Assembly: GCA_035294245.1 (NCBI GenBank)
Contig: DATGLG010000051.1
Coordinates: forward strand, 1-26,543
Source of the DNA: DATGLG01 sp035294245
Lineage (GTDB): Bacteria > Pseudomonadota > Alphaproteobacteria > JACZXZ01
DNA length: 26,543 nucleotides
Reading direction: 5' to 3'
Shown: piece by piece, positions 1 through 7,829 of the stretch
How positions within the stretch are numbered: position 1 is the stretch's first letter
Layout: every line of letters begins with the position of its first letter
Made by a program: the position numbers and the translations under genes
The notes under the pieces: generated by a model
What the model was told of the DNA's origin: nothing
The model's input: only the letters and a program-made list of their open reading frames with translations
The model's database searches: none

Positions 1-185
1 TGCGTCGGCTCCCCCGGGGCCGCGGCGGGCAGCGCCGTCCCCTCCGCCGTGTAGCCCTCAACCGCCGGTGCGGGCGGGGCCACGAAATCCGGCCCCACCT
101 CGCACCCATAAACCCCCAACCCCGCCGCCATTAACAGCGCAAGACATGGGAGCGCCTTGCGCCAGCGATCGCGTCGAGCCTGCAT
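1..185 (-). CDS. Outer-membrane efflux lipoprotein (OprM/NodT type), N-terminal part only
   Basis: The gene begins at an ATG at 183-185, behind an AGGAG ribosome binding site, and runs off the left edge, so only 61 residues are visible. The product starts with a positively charged stretch (QARRDRWRK) and a hydrophobic segment, then a probable lipobox, VYGC, with Cys28 as the lipidated residue. Directly after it comes VGPDFVAPPAPAVEGYT, the typical beginning of RND/EmrAB-associated outer-membrane factors (NodT/OprM family), which form the TolC-like exit duct. The start lies 21 bases after the stop of the upstream inner-membrane transporter gene on the same strand, so it is very likely the last gene of the marR-emrA-emrB operon and completes a tripartite pump. 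The tyrosine at lipobox position -2 is slightly unusual. The family call rests on the N-terminus alone. Confidence 0.8.
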   Translation of the reverse strand, partial: MQARRDRWRKALPCLALLMAAGLGVYGCEVGPDFVAPPAPAVEGYTAEGTALPAAAPGEPT

Positions 186-206
186 CGGGAACTCCTGAGC
201 GCGCGG

Positions 207-1742
207 TTAGTCGAGGGCCATCGAGGCGGCACCTCGGCCGCCGGATCGCCGCCCCTTCCGCAGCAGAAGCAGCAGGGGCATGGCGATGAGGGCGAGGATC
301 ATCATCAATTTGAAATCGTCGATATAGGCGATCATCGCCGCCTGGGTCGTGACCTGGGCGTTCAAGGCGGCGAGCCCCGCGCTCGTGCCGAGGGAGCCCG
401 CGGCGAGATAGGGCGGATGCACCAGCGGATTGAAGGGAGTCACATGCGTCGCGAGCGAGGCATGCACCACCTGGGTGTTCTCCGTCAGCAGCGCCTGCAC
501 GATCGAGATGCCGATGCTGCTGCCGATATTGCGCACCAGGCTGAAGATGGCCGTGCCCTCGGTGCGGAGCTTCGGCGGCAGGGTCGCGAAGGCAACGGTG
601 CTGAGAGGCACGAAGACGAAGCCGAGCCCGAAGCCCTGGGTGATGCCGGAGACGATCACCGGCATCATGTCCATCTGCAGGGAGAAGCCCGTCATCTGCC
701 AGAGGGAGAAGGCCGTCAGGCCGAAGCCGAAGCCGATGATGAGCCGGATGTCGACGCGTCCGATCAGGCGTCCGACCAGGATCATCGCGATCATGGTGCC
801 GATGCCGCGCGGCGCCGTGACGAGGCCGGTGGTGACCACCGGATAGTTCATCAGGTCCTGCAAGAGCGGCGGCAGCAAGGCGAGGGTCGCGTAGAGGATG
901 ATGCCGACGATGAAGATGAAGAAGGTGCCGGTCGCGAAATTGCGATCCTTGAGCAGCGTCGGATTGAGGAAGGGCCGCTTGGCCGTCGCCGTATGGACGG
1001 CGAAGAGATACCAGCCGAGGGCCGAGACGACGGCCTCGATCCAGATCTCCGTCGAGCCGAACCAGTCCTTGAGCTCGCCGCGGTCGAGCATCATCTGGAG
1101 CGCGCCGACGCCGATGCTGAGGGCCGCGAAGCCGAAGAAGTCGAAGGGCCGCGGCCGGTCGTGCTTGCTCTCGGCGATGAAGATCAGGATGCCGAGAAAG
1201 GCGATCAGCCCGACCGGGAGATTGATGTAGAAGACCCAGCGCCAATTGTAGTTGTCGGTGAGCCACCCGCCCAAGGTCGGGCCCAGGATCGGGCCCACCA
1301 TGATGCCGGCCCCCCACACGGCCATCGCCTGGCCATGGCGCTCGGGCGGATTGATGTCGAGGAGGACGGCCTGGGAGAGCGGCACGAGGGCGGCCCCGCA
1401 AATCCCCTGGAGCAGCCGGAACACCACGATCTGCGTCAGGCTCTCCGCCATGCCGCACAGGGCGGAGGCAATGGTGAAGCCCGCGACCGAGATCAGGAAC
1501 ACGCGCTTGCGGCCGAAGCGCCCGGAGAGCCAGCCGGTCATCGGCGTCATGATCGCCGCCGCGACGATATAGGAGGTCAGCACCCAGGTGATCTGATCCT
1601 GGCTCGCCGAGAGGCTTCCCTGCATATGGGGCAGGGCCACATTGGCGATGGTCGTGTCGAGGGCCTGCATGATCGTCGCGAGCATGATCGAGACGGTGAT
1701 CATGCCGCGATTGACGGCCATCGTGTCCGAGGCGGCGGCCAT
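207..1742 (-). CDS. emrB: MFS multidrug efflux transporter, DHA2 (EmrB/QacA) family
   Basis: This 511-residue inner-membrane protein has the length and hydrophobic pattern of 14-helix DHA2 drug/proton antiporters. Visible family signatures are LDTTIANVALP in the first helix, the loop motif SGRFGRKRVF near residue 73 (MFS motif A), and a glycine/proline-rich motif C stretch (GAGIMVGPILGPTLGGWL) followed by NWRWVFYINLPVG, typical of EmrB. It would export hydrophobic drugs or weak acids through the adaptor encoded just upstream (4 bases away) and the outer-membrane factor encoded downstream. An internal Met at residue 8 is an alternative start. The actual substrate cannot be read from sequence. 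The nearby MarR regulator suggests induction by a small aromatic or lipophilic compound. Confidence 0.93.
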   Translation of the reverse strand: MAAASDTMAVNRGMITVSIMLATIMQALDTTIANVALPHMQGSLSASQDQITWVLTSYIVAAAIMTPMTGWLSGRFGRKRVFLISVAGFTIASALCGMAESLTQIVVFRLLQGICGAALVPLSQAVLLDINPPERHGQAMAVWGAGIMVGPILGPTLGGWLTDNYNWRWVFYINLPVGLIAFLGILIFIAESKHDRPRPFDFFGFAALSIGVGALQMMLDRGELKDWFGSTEIWIEAVVSALGWYLFAVHTATAKRPFLNPTLLKDRNFATGTFFIFIVGIILYATLALLPPLLQDLMNYPVVTTGLVTAPRGIGTMIAMILVGRLIGRVDIRLIIGFGFGLTAFSLWQMTGFSLQMDMMPVIVSGITQGFGLGFVFVPLSTVAFATLPPKLRTEGTAIFSLVRNIGSSIGISIVQALLTENTQVVHASLATHVTPFNPLVHPPYLAAGSLGTSAGLAALNAQVTTQAAMIAYIDDFKLMMILALIAMPLLLLLRKGRRSGGRGAASMALD

Positions 1743-1746
1743 GGGA

Positions 1747-2901
1747 CTATTTGTTGTTGCGCGGCGTCGAGGCGAATGCCGATTCGATGAAGGCCAGCGC
1801 CGACCGCCGGTATTGCGTATCGACCTCCACGCTGACGCTCAGCCCCGCATGGAGGGGCCGCGACGGGTCGAGCTTGTCGATGACCAGGCGGACGGGCAGC
1901 CGCTGCACCACCTTGACCCAGTTGCCCGTGGCGTTCTCCGGCGGCAGCAGAGAGAACACCGAGCCCGTCCCCGGGCTGAGGCTCGCCACGCGGGCCTCGA
2001 AGGTTTTGTCGGGATAGGCGTCGACATCGACCTCGGCCGTCTGCCCCGGGCGCATATGGGTGAGCTCCGTCTCCTTGAAATTGGCCTCGACCCAGACCCG
2101 GTCCGTGGAGACGAGGGAGAAGACCGGGGTCGCCGCGTTCACGTAATCGCCGACCTGGAGCTGATCGACCTTGGTCACGATGCCCTCGTCGGGCGCCGTG
2201 ACGACGGTATAGGAGAGATTGAGCTTGGCGCGGTCGAGCTTGGCCTGGGCCTGCTGCACGGTGGGATGCCGGTCGACAGGGATGTCGGGGTTGCCGCCCA
2301 GGCTCGCGAGAGCGCTGGCGATCTGCTGCTCAGTGGCGGCGACTTGCTGCTTCGCGACCTGGAGCGCGTGATTGGCCTGATCGAACTGCGCCTGCGAGGC
2401 CACCCCCGAGGCGCGCAGGCGCTTCTGCCGGTCGAACTCGCTCTGCTGATAATTCAGCGTGTCCTGCGCCGCCTTGAGATCCGCCTGCTTCTGGCGATAG
2501 GTCGCCTTCAGCGCGTCGATCTGCAGCCGCGCGCCGGCCAGCTCCGCCACCGCCTGCTCGACGGCGATGCGATAGGGGCGATCGTCGAGGCGGAAGAGAA
2601 CCTGCCCCTTCTGCACCTGCTGATTGTCGCGCACGTCGATCTCGGAGACCTGGCCGGGGACCTGCGTGCTGATCGAGACGCGCGCCGCCTGGATATAGGC
2701 GTCGTCGGTCGAGACGTAGCGTCCGCCCGTGAGATAGACATAGCCTGCTGCGAGGAGCACCAGAATCGGCGCTGCGATCATGAGCGGCAGGCGCAGCCGC
2801 TGGCGCAGGGAGCGGCGGCGGCGGACGGGCGCCTCGCCGCGGCCGAACCGCCGCTCGCCGGCCTTGGCTATGACGATCGGCTGCTTGTCGGGCGCGTTCA
2901 T
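1747..2901 (-). CDS. emrA: HlyD/EmrA-family periplasmic adaptor of the efflux pump
   Basis: The 384-residue product has a basic cytoplasmic N-terminus, one membrane anchor at about residues 39-59 (LPLMIAAPILVLLAAGYVYL), then the EmrA hallmark YVSTDDAYIQA and a lipoyl-like half-motif (VPGQVSEIDVRDNQQVQKGQ). A long Gln/Ala-rich coiled coil covers roughly residues 110-200. The second lipoyl half (APDEGIVTKVDQLQVGDYV) and a beta-barrel region with the HlyD-type segment FKETELTHMRPGQ follow. This is the complete domain order of a membrane fusion protein linking EmrB to an outer-membrane channel. Its start overlaps the end of marR by four bases (ATGA, 2898-2901), which implies translational coupling. 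Length and motifs are normal for the family and nothing appears broken. Confidence 0.93.
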   Translation of the reverse strand: MNAPDKQPIVIAKAGERRFGRGEAPVRRRRSLRQRLRLPLMIAAPILVLLAAGYVYLTGGRYVSTDDAYIQAARVSISTQVPGQVSEIDVRDNQQVQKGQVLFRLDDRPYRIAVEQAVAELAGARLQIDALKATYRQKQADLKAAQDTLNYQQSEFDRQKRLRASGVASQAQFDQANHALQVAKQQVAATEQQIASALASLGGNPDIPVDRHPTVQQAQAKLDRAKLNLSYTVVTAPDEGIVTKVDQLQVGDYVNAATPVFSLVSTDRVWVEANFKETELTHMRPGQTAEVDVDAYPDKTFEARVASLSPGTGSVFSLLPPENATGNWVKVVQRLPVRLVIDKLDPSRPLHAGLSVSVEVDTQYRRSALAFIESAFASTPRNNK

Positions 2902-3434
2902 CTGGCACTCCCCCGCGCCTTGCGCGGCGCGTCTCCGGGCGCCTCCTCCTCGCCGCCGACGGCGGCCGAGGCCGGCCTCTCGACGGCAGCGCCATTGGGA
3001 TCACGATCCAGCAGATTGACGCGCACGCGCGTCAGCATGTCGAGCAGCGACTCCTGCTGCTCCGGCGACAGCCCGGCGAAGGCCTCGCTCCGCGTCGCCT
3101 CGGCGATGCGCCGCATCTCCGCGAAGATCGGCTCCGCCTTCGCGGCAAGAAACAGACGCCGCGCCCGCCGGTCGGCGGGATCCGGGCGCCGCTCGATCCA
3201 GCCCGCCTCCTCCATGCGGTCGAGCAGGCGGACGAGGGTGATCGGCTCGATCTCCAGAAGCTCCGCCAGCCCCGCCTGATGGATGCCCTCGTGCCGCGCC
3301 AGATAGGCGAGCGCCTTGCCTTGCGCCCGGGTAAGCCCCAAGCCCTTGGCCTGCTGGGCAAAGCGCTTGCCGAGCAGGCGCGCGACGTCGTGGACGAGAA
3401 AGCCGAAGCTGCGGTTCAGATCGGGGATATTCAT
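2898..3434 (-). CDS. MarR-family transcriptional regulator of the efflux operon
   Basis: The 178-residue product has a MarR winged-helix core. Residues about 54-80 (QAGLAELLEIEPITLVRLLD) form the helix-turn-helix, and the wing carries the conserved DPADRRARR (residues 85-93). The N- and C-terminal helices would form the dimer interface. The last 35 residues (from about 145) are a charged, Ala/Glu-rich tail not typical of the family and probably disordered. It is the first gene of the leftward operon and overlaps emrA by four bases. Two perfect palindromes begin six bases upstream of its ATG, so autorepression released by a pump substrate is the natural model. No clear Shine-Dalgarno precedes the ATG. 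The gap between the -10-like TATAAT sequences and the start is very short, so the message may be leaderless or nearly so. Confidence 0.9.
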   Translation of the reverse strand: MNIPDLNRSFGFLVHDVARLLGKRFAQQAKGLGLTRAQGKALAYLARHEGIHQAGLAELLEIEPITLVRLLDRMEEAGWIERRPDPADRRARRLFLAAKAEPIFAEMRRIAEATRSEAFAGLSPEQQESLLDMLTRVRVNLLDRDPNGAAVERPASAAVGGEEEAPGDAPRKARGSAR

Positions 3435-3439
3435 AAGCA

Positions 3440-3471
3440 GCGTATATTATACGCCTTACGTATTATACGTA
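3440..3471. promoter_or_regulatory. Twin 15-bp palindromes, probable MarR operators overlapping the marR promoter
   Basis: Two perfect odd-centred palindromes lie side by side: GCGTATATTATACGC (3440-3454, centre 3447) and TACGTATTATACGTA (3457-3471, centre 3464). They share the core CGTAT(A)/(T)ATACG, and their centres are 17 bases apart. On the minus strand each contains TATAAT, so the sites overlap possible -10 elements. They sit between the divergent marR and fic genes but only 6 bases from the marR start. Perfect symmetry and position fit MarR dimer sites. Binding itself is inferred. Confidence 0.7.
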
Positions 3472-3566
3472 CTGCCGGAACCGCAGCCCAGGCCGCCCGG
3501 AAACGCATAGCGGGGGCGGCCGACCCGCCAGCTCCGGTGTGGAAGCGGCTGCCGTCTTCAACAATC

Positions 3567-3712
3567 GATTCTCCGAAAAGATCATGCGGAGCCCAGATCG
3601 CCTGCCGGAGCGGGCGAGGGCAATGCGGCCGGATTCTCCTCAGAACAAGACGAGAATAAAGCTTGCCGGATGAGGAGAAAGTCGGCAGATTCTCCTCATA
3701 TGAAGAGGAGAA
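3567..3712 (+). promoter_or_regulatory. Repeated GATTCTCC(TCA) motif array with a hairpin that hides the fic ribosome binding site
   Basis: GATTCTCCTCA occurs twice as a direct repeat (3632-3642 and 3688-3698), with a shorter copy GATTCTCC at 3567-3574. An inverted copy, TGAGGAGAA, lies at 3671-3679 and pairs perfectly over 9 bases with TTCTCCTCA at 3690-3698. The same 3690-3697 segment also pairs over 8 bases with GAGGAGAA at 3705-3712, which contains the GAGGAG ribosome binding site of fic. The two hairpins therefore exclude each other. The array could be an operator with repeated half-sites, or an RNA switch controlling translation. Which one applies cannot be decided from sequence. Confidence 0.55.
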
Positions 3713-3715
3713 CAA

Positions 3716-4819
3716 GTGTATATCTGGGAGCGGCCGGAATGGCCCCATTTCACCTGGGACGATACGCGGCTGCTTGAGCCGCTCGCCGCCGCACGCCTCA
3801 AGCAGGGTCGTCTCCTCGGAAGCATGGCGCGACTCGGCTTCGACCTGAAGCGCGAGGCCCAGCTCGAGGCCCTCACCGAGGACGTCCTCAAGAGCTCGGA
3901 GATCGAGGGTGAGGTCCTCGACCGCGCCAGCGTTCGTTTGTCGCTCGCGCGCCGCCTCGGCGTGCCCGTAGCCGCCATCGCGCCGTCCGACCGGCGCACT
4001 GAAGGCGTCGTCGAAATGACCCTGGACGCCACGGAGAATTATGACACCTTTCTCACGCCCGAGCGGTTGTTCGGCTGGCAGGCGGCGCTCTTTCCCTCGG
4101 GCTATTCCGGATTGCACAAGGTCAGGACGGGCGCATGGCGCGACGACGCCGAAGGGCCGATGCAGGTCATTTCGGGACCCATCGGACGCCAGCGCGTTCA
4201 CTATCAAGCGCCACCAGCGGAGCGCCTCGAAGCCGAGATGACGGCGTTCCTGGACTGGTTCAATCGCCGGGTCGAGCCCGAAGGTCTTCTGCGCGCCGGC
4301 CTCGCGCATCTCTGGTTCGTGACCATTCATCCCTTCGATGACGGCAACGGCCGCGTGGCCCGCGCGATCGCCGATCAGGCGCTCGCCCAATCGGAGGGCT
4401 CCGGGCAGCGCTTTTACAGCATGTCAAGCCAGATCCGGAAGGAACGGTCCCATTATTACGAGGCGCTCGAACGCACGCAGAAAGGCGCGCTCGACGTCAC
4501 CGCGTGGCTGGTCTGGTTTCTCGGCTGCCTCTTGCGCGCGATCGACGGCGCCGAGGCCGCTTGCGCCAATGTCCTGCGCAAGGCGGATTTCTGGCAACGC
4601 TACGCTCGCGAGCCGCTCAGCGAGCGGCAGCGGTCCGTGCTGAACCGGCTGCTGGACGGATTCGAAGGCCGGCTCACGACCAGGAAATGGGCTGCGATCG
4701 GCAAGTGCTCGATTCCGACCGCGCAGCGCGACATCAATGCGCTGGTCGAGCGCAATATCCTTCGCCGCAATCCGGGCGGCAGCAAGAACACAAGCTATGA
4801 TCTGGTGGTGGCGCCATGA
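3716..4819 (+). CDS. Fic-domain protein (DUF4172-type N-terminus, C-terminal winged helix)
   Basis: The gene starts at GTG (3716), five bases after an AAGAGGAG ribosome binding site. The 367-residue product opens with YIWERPEWPHFTW, the usual start of Fic proteins with a DUF4172 N-terminal domain. Residues 60-65 (SSEIEG) match the inhibitory [S/T]xxxE[G/N] motif, with Glu64 as the predicted autoinhibitory residue. The catalytic Fic motif, HPFDDGNGRVAR, is intact at residues 205-216 with His205. Such enzymes usually transfer AMP from ATP to a protein hydroxyl. The C-terminal part (about 300-360) includes SIPTAQRDINALVERNILRR, a helix-turn-helix, so the protein may bind DNA, possibly the repeats in front of its own gene. 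No antitoxin gene is adjacent, and the built-in inhibitory helix explains why none is needed. The target is unknown. Confidence 0.9.
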   Translation: MYIWERPEWPHFTWDDTRLLEPLAAARLKQGRLLGSMARLGFDLKREAQLEALTEDVLKSSEIEGEVLDRASVRLSLARRLGVPVAAIAPSDRRTEGVVEMTLDATENYDTFLTPERLFGWQAALFPSGYSGLHKVRTGAWRDDAEGPMQVISGPIGRQRVHYQAPPAERLEAEMTAFLDWFNRRVEPEGLLRAGLAHLWFVTIHPFDDGNGRVARAIADQALAQSEGSGQRFYSMSSQIRKERSHYYEALERTQKGALDVTAWLVWFLGCLLRAIDGAEAACANVLRKADFWQRYAREPLSERQRSVLNRLLDGFEGRLTTRKWAAIGKCSIPTAQRDINALVERNILRRNPGGSKNTSYDLVVAP

Positions 4820-4865
4820 GCGCGCAGTGCGCGCGGGCAGCGCCGCCGATCACGTCAGCGGTCGG

Positions 4866-5510
4866 CTAAATCTGCTCGATGCTCTCGAAATCGAAATCCG
4901 AGCCTGGCGGATTCTCGCCCACCCGCAACGTCTTGTCGTTGACGAAGCGATAGGGCGGCACGGGCAGATTATAAGGAGCCGGAACCCCCTGGAAGACGCG
5001 GCCGGCCAGGTCGTAGCGCGAGCCGTGGCAGGGGCAGAAATAGCCGCCCAGCCAATCGGCGCCGAGCTGCGGATCGCCGGGCTTCGGGTGGAATTCGGGA
5101 ATGCAGCCGAGATGGGTGCAGATCCCGACCAGCACGAGGTATTCCGGCTTGATCGAGCGGTGCCAGTTGGTCGCGTATTTTGCCTGCTGATCCTGCTCGG
5201 AATTGGGGTCGCGGAGGCGGCTCAGGAGCTGCGGCTCCCGCAGCGTCTTGAGCGCCTCCGGGCTGCGGTTGACGATGAAGATCGGCCGGCTGCGCCAGCG
5301 GACGACGATCTGCTCGCCGGGACGCAGCGGCGCGAGGTCGACATCGAGGGGGCCGCCCGCCGCGAGCACATCGGAGGAGGCATTCATCGAATCGAGGAAG
5401 GGCCAGGCCGCGGCCGCCGCGCCGAGGACGCCCATCGCCGCTGTCGCAAGATAGAGGAAATCGCGGCGCTTCACCTCATCCTTATGTCCGGCATAGTGGG
5501 AAACCGACAT
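4866..5510 (-). CDS. petA: Rieske iron-sulfur subunit of ubiquinol-cytochrome c reductase (solitary)
   Basis: The 214-residue product starts at ATG (5508-5510), with GGAG six bases upstream. A GTG four codons earlier is an alternative start. KRRDFLYLATAAMG (residues 14-27) is a twin-arginine signal that stays as the membrane anchor. The Rieske cluster motifs are complete: CTHLGC (131-136) and CPCHGS (159-164), giving ligands Cys131, His133, Cys159 and His162 and the disulfide Cys136-Cys161. It therefore belongs to the cytochrome bc1 class, where the subunit takes electrons from ubiquinol. In most alphaproteobacteria petA is followed by petB and petC. Here its downstream neighbour is fic on the other strand and the upstream side holds a divergent dehydrogenase gene, so it stands alone. 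It may be a second copy or a relocated single copy. Confidence 0.92.
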   Translation of the reverse strand: MSVSHYAGHKDEVKRRDFLYLATAAMGVLGAAAAAWPFLDSMNASSDVLAAGGPLDVDLAPLRPGEQIVVRWRSRPIFIVNRSPEALKTLREPQLLSRLRDPNSEQDQQAKYATNWHRSIKPEYLVLVGICTHLGCIPEFHPKPGDPQLGADWLGGYFCPCHGSRYDLAGRVFQGVPAPYNLPVPPYRFVNDKTLRVGENPPGSDFDFESIEQI

Positions 5511-5915
5511 CCTGCTCTCCACCGCTCTGCGTCGTGACGGGCCTGCCCATCCGCACGGGACGGATGGGACGGCAGCAACGGCGCGACTTTACCGCGCCCC
5601 GAGGATTTCGTCACAGATTCCGGCGCCGCACCATCCCGCGGCAACACGTCGCAGTCGGACAAGATCGCAACTTGACCTTATCCCCTCGTCACCTTGATCT
5701 TGGCCCCATTCTCTCCGCGCAAGCTATCGGCGACGCGCCAGGTGCTTGTCACGGCAATCGTCTCGGCGCTGCTCGGCGGGATGGCCTGCCGCCCGACAAG
5801 CGCCGCCCGGATCGGCGCCGGCGGAACATTTGCAGCAGGCGAGCGTTCTGTCCCCAGTCGGCGCTTGCTCCTCGCGATAGTTCCGGCAAGCGCAGCAATG
5901 CCCCGGGAGCTCACG
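5511..5915. other. Divergent intergenic region between petA and the dehydrogenase gene
   Basis: These 405 bases separate two divergently transcribed genes and must hold both promoters. I see no convincing sigma-70 pair, RNA gene or strong palindrome. A reading frame continues upstream of the dehydrogenase to 5694, but its translation has low-complexity Arg/Ala composition and matches no domain, so I treat it as non-coding. Confidence 0.5.
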
Positions 5916-7139
5916 ATGAAGGCGGTGGTCTTTCACGATGTCGGCGATATCCGGCTCGAGGATGTGCGCGAGCCCGAGATCGCGGACGATTACGACGCGA
6001 TCGTTCGCCTGACGGCGAGCGCCATATGCGGCACGGATCTCCATATGATCCGCGGCACGATGTCCGGCATGAAGCCGGGCACGATTCTCGGCCATGAGGG
6101 CGTCGGCATCATCGAGGAGCTGGGCCGCGGCGTGCGGAACCTGAGCGTCGGCGACCGCGTCGTCATCCCCTCGACGATCGCCTGCGGCTCCTGCGTCTAT
6201 TGCCGCGCCGGCTACCATGCCCAATGCGACCGGGCGAATCCCAAGGGGCCGCAGGCGGGGACCGCCTTCTTCGGCGGGCCGGCGAGCACCGGGCCGTTTC
6301 ACGGCCTGCAGGCGGAGAAGGCGCGCATTCCCTTCGCCCATGTCGGCCTCGTCAAGATCCCGGAGGAGGTGACCGACGACCAGGCCCTCCTGCTCTCGGA
6401 TATCTTCCCCACCGGCTATTTCGGCGCAGACCTCGCCGAGATCACGCCCGGCGACACCGTTGCCGTGTTCGGCTGCGGCCCGGTCGGCCAGTTCGTCGTC
6501 GCGAGCGCCAAGCTGCGCGGCGCCAGCCGGATCATCGCCGTGGATTACGAGCCGTCGCGCCTCGGCATGGCCAAGGCGCAAGGAGCCGAGATCGTCAATT
6601 TCGATGAGGAAGATCCCGTCGAGGCGATTCGGGTGCTCACCGCCGGCATCGGGGTCGACCGCGCCATCGACGCCGTCGGCGTGGACGCCGTGCACCCCCA
6701 TCGCCGGGACGAGCGGCCCACGGCCGCGGCGGCGAAAGGCGGTGACGGGGAGGCGCAATGGCAGCCCGGGGACGGGCCCGCCCAGGCCTTGACATGGAGC
6801 GTGGAAGCGCTGGCCAAGGCGGGAACGCTCGGCATCATCGGGGTCTATCCACCGGACGCGCATGATTTCCCCATCGGGGTGGCGATGAGCCGCAACCTCA
6901 CCGTCAAGTGCGGCAACTGCAACCACCGCAAATACATCCCGATGCTGCTCGACCTCGTGCGCGCGGCCCGCGTGGATCCCACGGCCGTGCTCACCCATGC
7001 GGCGCCGCTGACCGACGTCATCGACGCCTACAAATCCTTCGATCGGCGCAGGTCCGGCTGGATCAAGGTCGAGCTGCTTCCCGGCAGCGACGGCGCCGGC
7101 ATGATCGACAGCCCGCGGCTCGGGACAGGACAGCTTTAA
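5916..7139 (+). CDS. Zinc-dependent alcohol dehydrogenase, formaldehyde-dehydrogenase-like
   Basis: The chosen ATG (5916) follows GGGAG and gives the canonical medium-chain dehydrogenase N-terminus MKAVVFHDVGDIRLEDV. The 407-residue protein has a GroES-like half with catalytic zinc residues Cys38, His60 and Glu61 (GHEGVG), four structural-zinc cysteines at 90, 93, 96 and 104, and a Rossmann fold with GCGPVG (186-191) ending in Asp210, which favours NAD over NADP. SDIFPTGYF around residue 161 and the low-complexity insert at about 262-290 (HRRDERP... PGDGPAQ) are typical of the formaldehyde dehydrogenase-like subgroup rather than simple ethanol dehydrogenases. It would oxidise an alcohol, or an aldehyde hydrate, with NAD. 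The substrate cannot be told from sequence, and no glutathione or methanol oxidation genes are nearby. An ATG six codons upstream is an alternative start. Confidence 0.88.
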   Translation: MKAVVFHDVGDIRLEDVREPEIADDYDAIVRLTASAICGTDLHMIRGTMSGMKPGTILGHEGVGIIEELGRGVRNLSVGDRVVIPSTIACGSCVYCRAGYHAQCDRANPKGPQAGTAFFGGPASTGPFHGLQAEKARIPFAHVGLVKIPEEVTDDQALLLSDIFPTGYFGADLAEITPGDTVAVFGCGPVGQFVVASAKLRGASRIIAVDYEPSRLGMAKAQGAEIVNFDEEDPVEAIRVLTAGIGVDRAIDAVGVDAVHPHRRDERPTAAAAKGGDGEAQWQPGDGPAQALTWSVEALAKAGTLGIIGVYPPDAHDFPIGVAMSRNLTVKCGNCNHRKYIPMLLDLVRAARVDPTAVLTHAAPLTDVIDAYKSFDRRRSGWIKVELLPGSDGAGMIDSPRLGTGQL

Positions 7140-7174
7140 TATTGTGATTTCGACACTCGATTCGCATTCAAGGA

Positions 7175-7254
7175 TCGTCATTCCGGCCGGAGCGAAGCGC
7201 AGAGCCGGAATCCAGGGCCGCATGCCTGGATTCCCGCTTTCGCGGGAATGACGA
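7175..7254. repeat. REP-like palindromic repeat element
   Basis: An 80-bp imperfect palindrome is bounded by TCGTCATTCC (7175-7184) and its exact complement GGAATGACGA (7245-7254). Inside are a second complementary pair, CCGGAATCCAGG and CCTGGATTCCCG, and the segment GGCCGGAGCGAAGCGCAGAGC. From general knowledge this matches a dispersed intergenic element common in Bradyrhizobium-like and related alphaproteobacterial genomes. It lies 35 bases after the dehydrogenase stop and may help end or stabilise that transcript. Only one copy is in the window. Confidence 0.75.
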
Positions 7255-7379
7255 CCAAACAGAACGAACCATTGGAGTCATAACACTAGGACGCGGCCCG
7301 CGGCCGATTGAAGGCGCGGCCGCGAGCGGATGCCGTCTCTCAGGCCGTCGCCGATTCCGGTGAGGCCAGGCGGATCCCG

Positions 7380-7625
7380 CTATTTCTTCCTCTTGGCCGG
7401 CCGCGACCGGCCCTGCGGCTTCGCGGGCGTTTCGGAAAGGCGCCACGGCTTTCCCACGCGCGCGCTCGGGAAGGGCAGCGGATCGCTGGCAGGGAACGAC
7501 TCCTCGACCAGGCGATCCATACGCTCGTCGGCCGCACTCCTGCCATCGGCGCGCGACCGTCGCTCCTTGCGCGGAGACCGGCTCTTGTCGTCACGAGAGG
7601 ATTGGCGTTTTCGCAATGGCGGCAT
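7380..7625 (-). CDS. Small basic protein with a SFPASDP motif, function unknown
   Basis: The ATG at 7623-7625 has a strong ribosome binding site (GAAGGAG) just upstream, which I prefer over a Met nine codons earlier. The 81-residue product is very rich in Arg, Lys and Ser at its N-terminus (PLRKRQSSRDDKSRSPRKER) and ends in PAKRKK. In the middle is MDRLVEESFPASDPLPF. The motif (E)xxFPASDP recurs in many short uncharacterised alphaproteobacterial proteins, which is the main reason to believe this is a gene. No domain of known function is visible. The charged ends suggest nucleic-acid or membrane-surface binding, but that is a guess. Confidence 0.6.
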   Translation of the reverse strand: MPPLRKRQSSRDDKSRSPRKERRSRADGRSAADERMDRLVEESFPASDPLPFPSARVGKPWRLSETPAKPQGRSRPAKRKK

Positions 7626-7801
7626 GGCTCCTTCCCCTCCCCCGGCCTGCATCCGTCAAGAACCGAGCGCGGCGGGCCCGAGCGCGGACAGCTTAGAAAC
7701 GCGGGCCGCCGCCGTCCGGTTCCGCTTCGGCGCCGGCGGAGCAAGGCGGCACAGCGCGCGCCGCCCGCACCTGCGCCTTGCATCTTAAGAATTCCGCGGC
7801 G

Positions 7802-7829
7802 TTGACAGGGGAAACCTTGTATGCAAGGT
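7802..7829 (+). promoter_or_regulatory. Possible promoter with palindromic operator upstream of the CoA-transferase operon
   Basis: A consensus -35 hexamer TTGACA (7802-7807) is followed by the palindrome ACCTTG-tatg-CAAGGT (7814-7829), lying where a repressor would block RNA polymerase. Its core, CTTGTATGCAAG, resembles sites used by GntR-type regulators. I cannot find a good -10 hexamer at 16-18 bases, so the promoter assignment is tentative. The distance to the CoA-transferase start codon is about 95 bases. No regulator gene is adjacent. Confidence 0.35.

Noticed and set aside
5694..5915. 74-residue N-terminal extension of the dehydrogenase
   Set aside because: The family N-terminus starts at 5916 behind a good GGGAG site. 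The extension has no recognisable domain.
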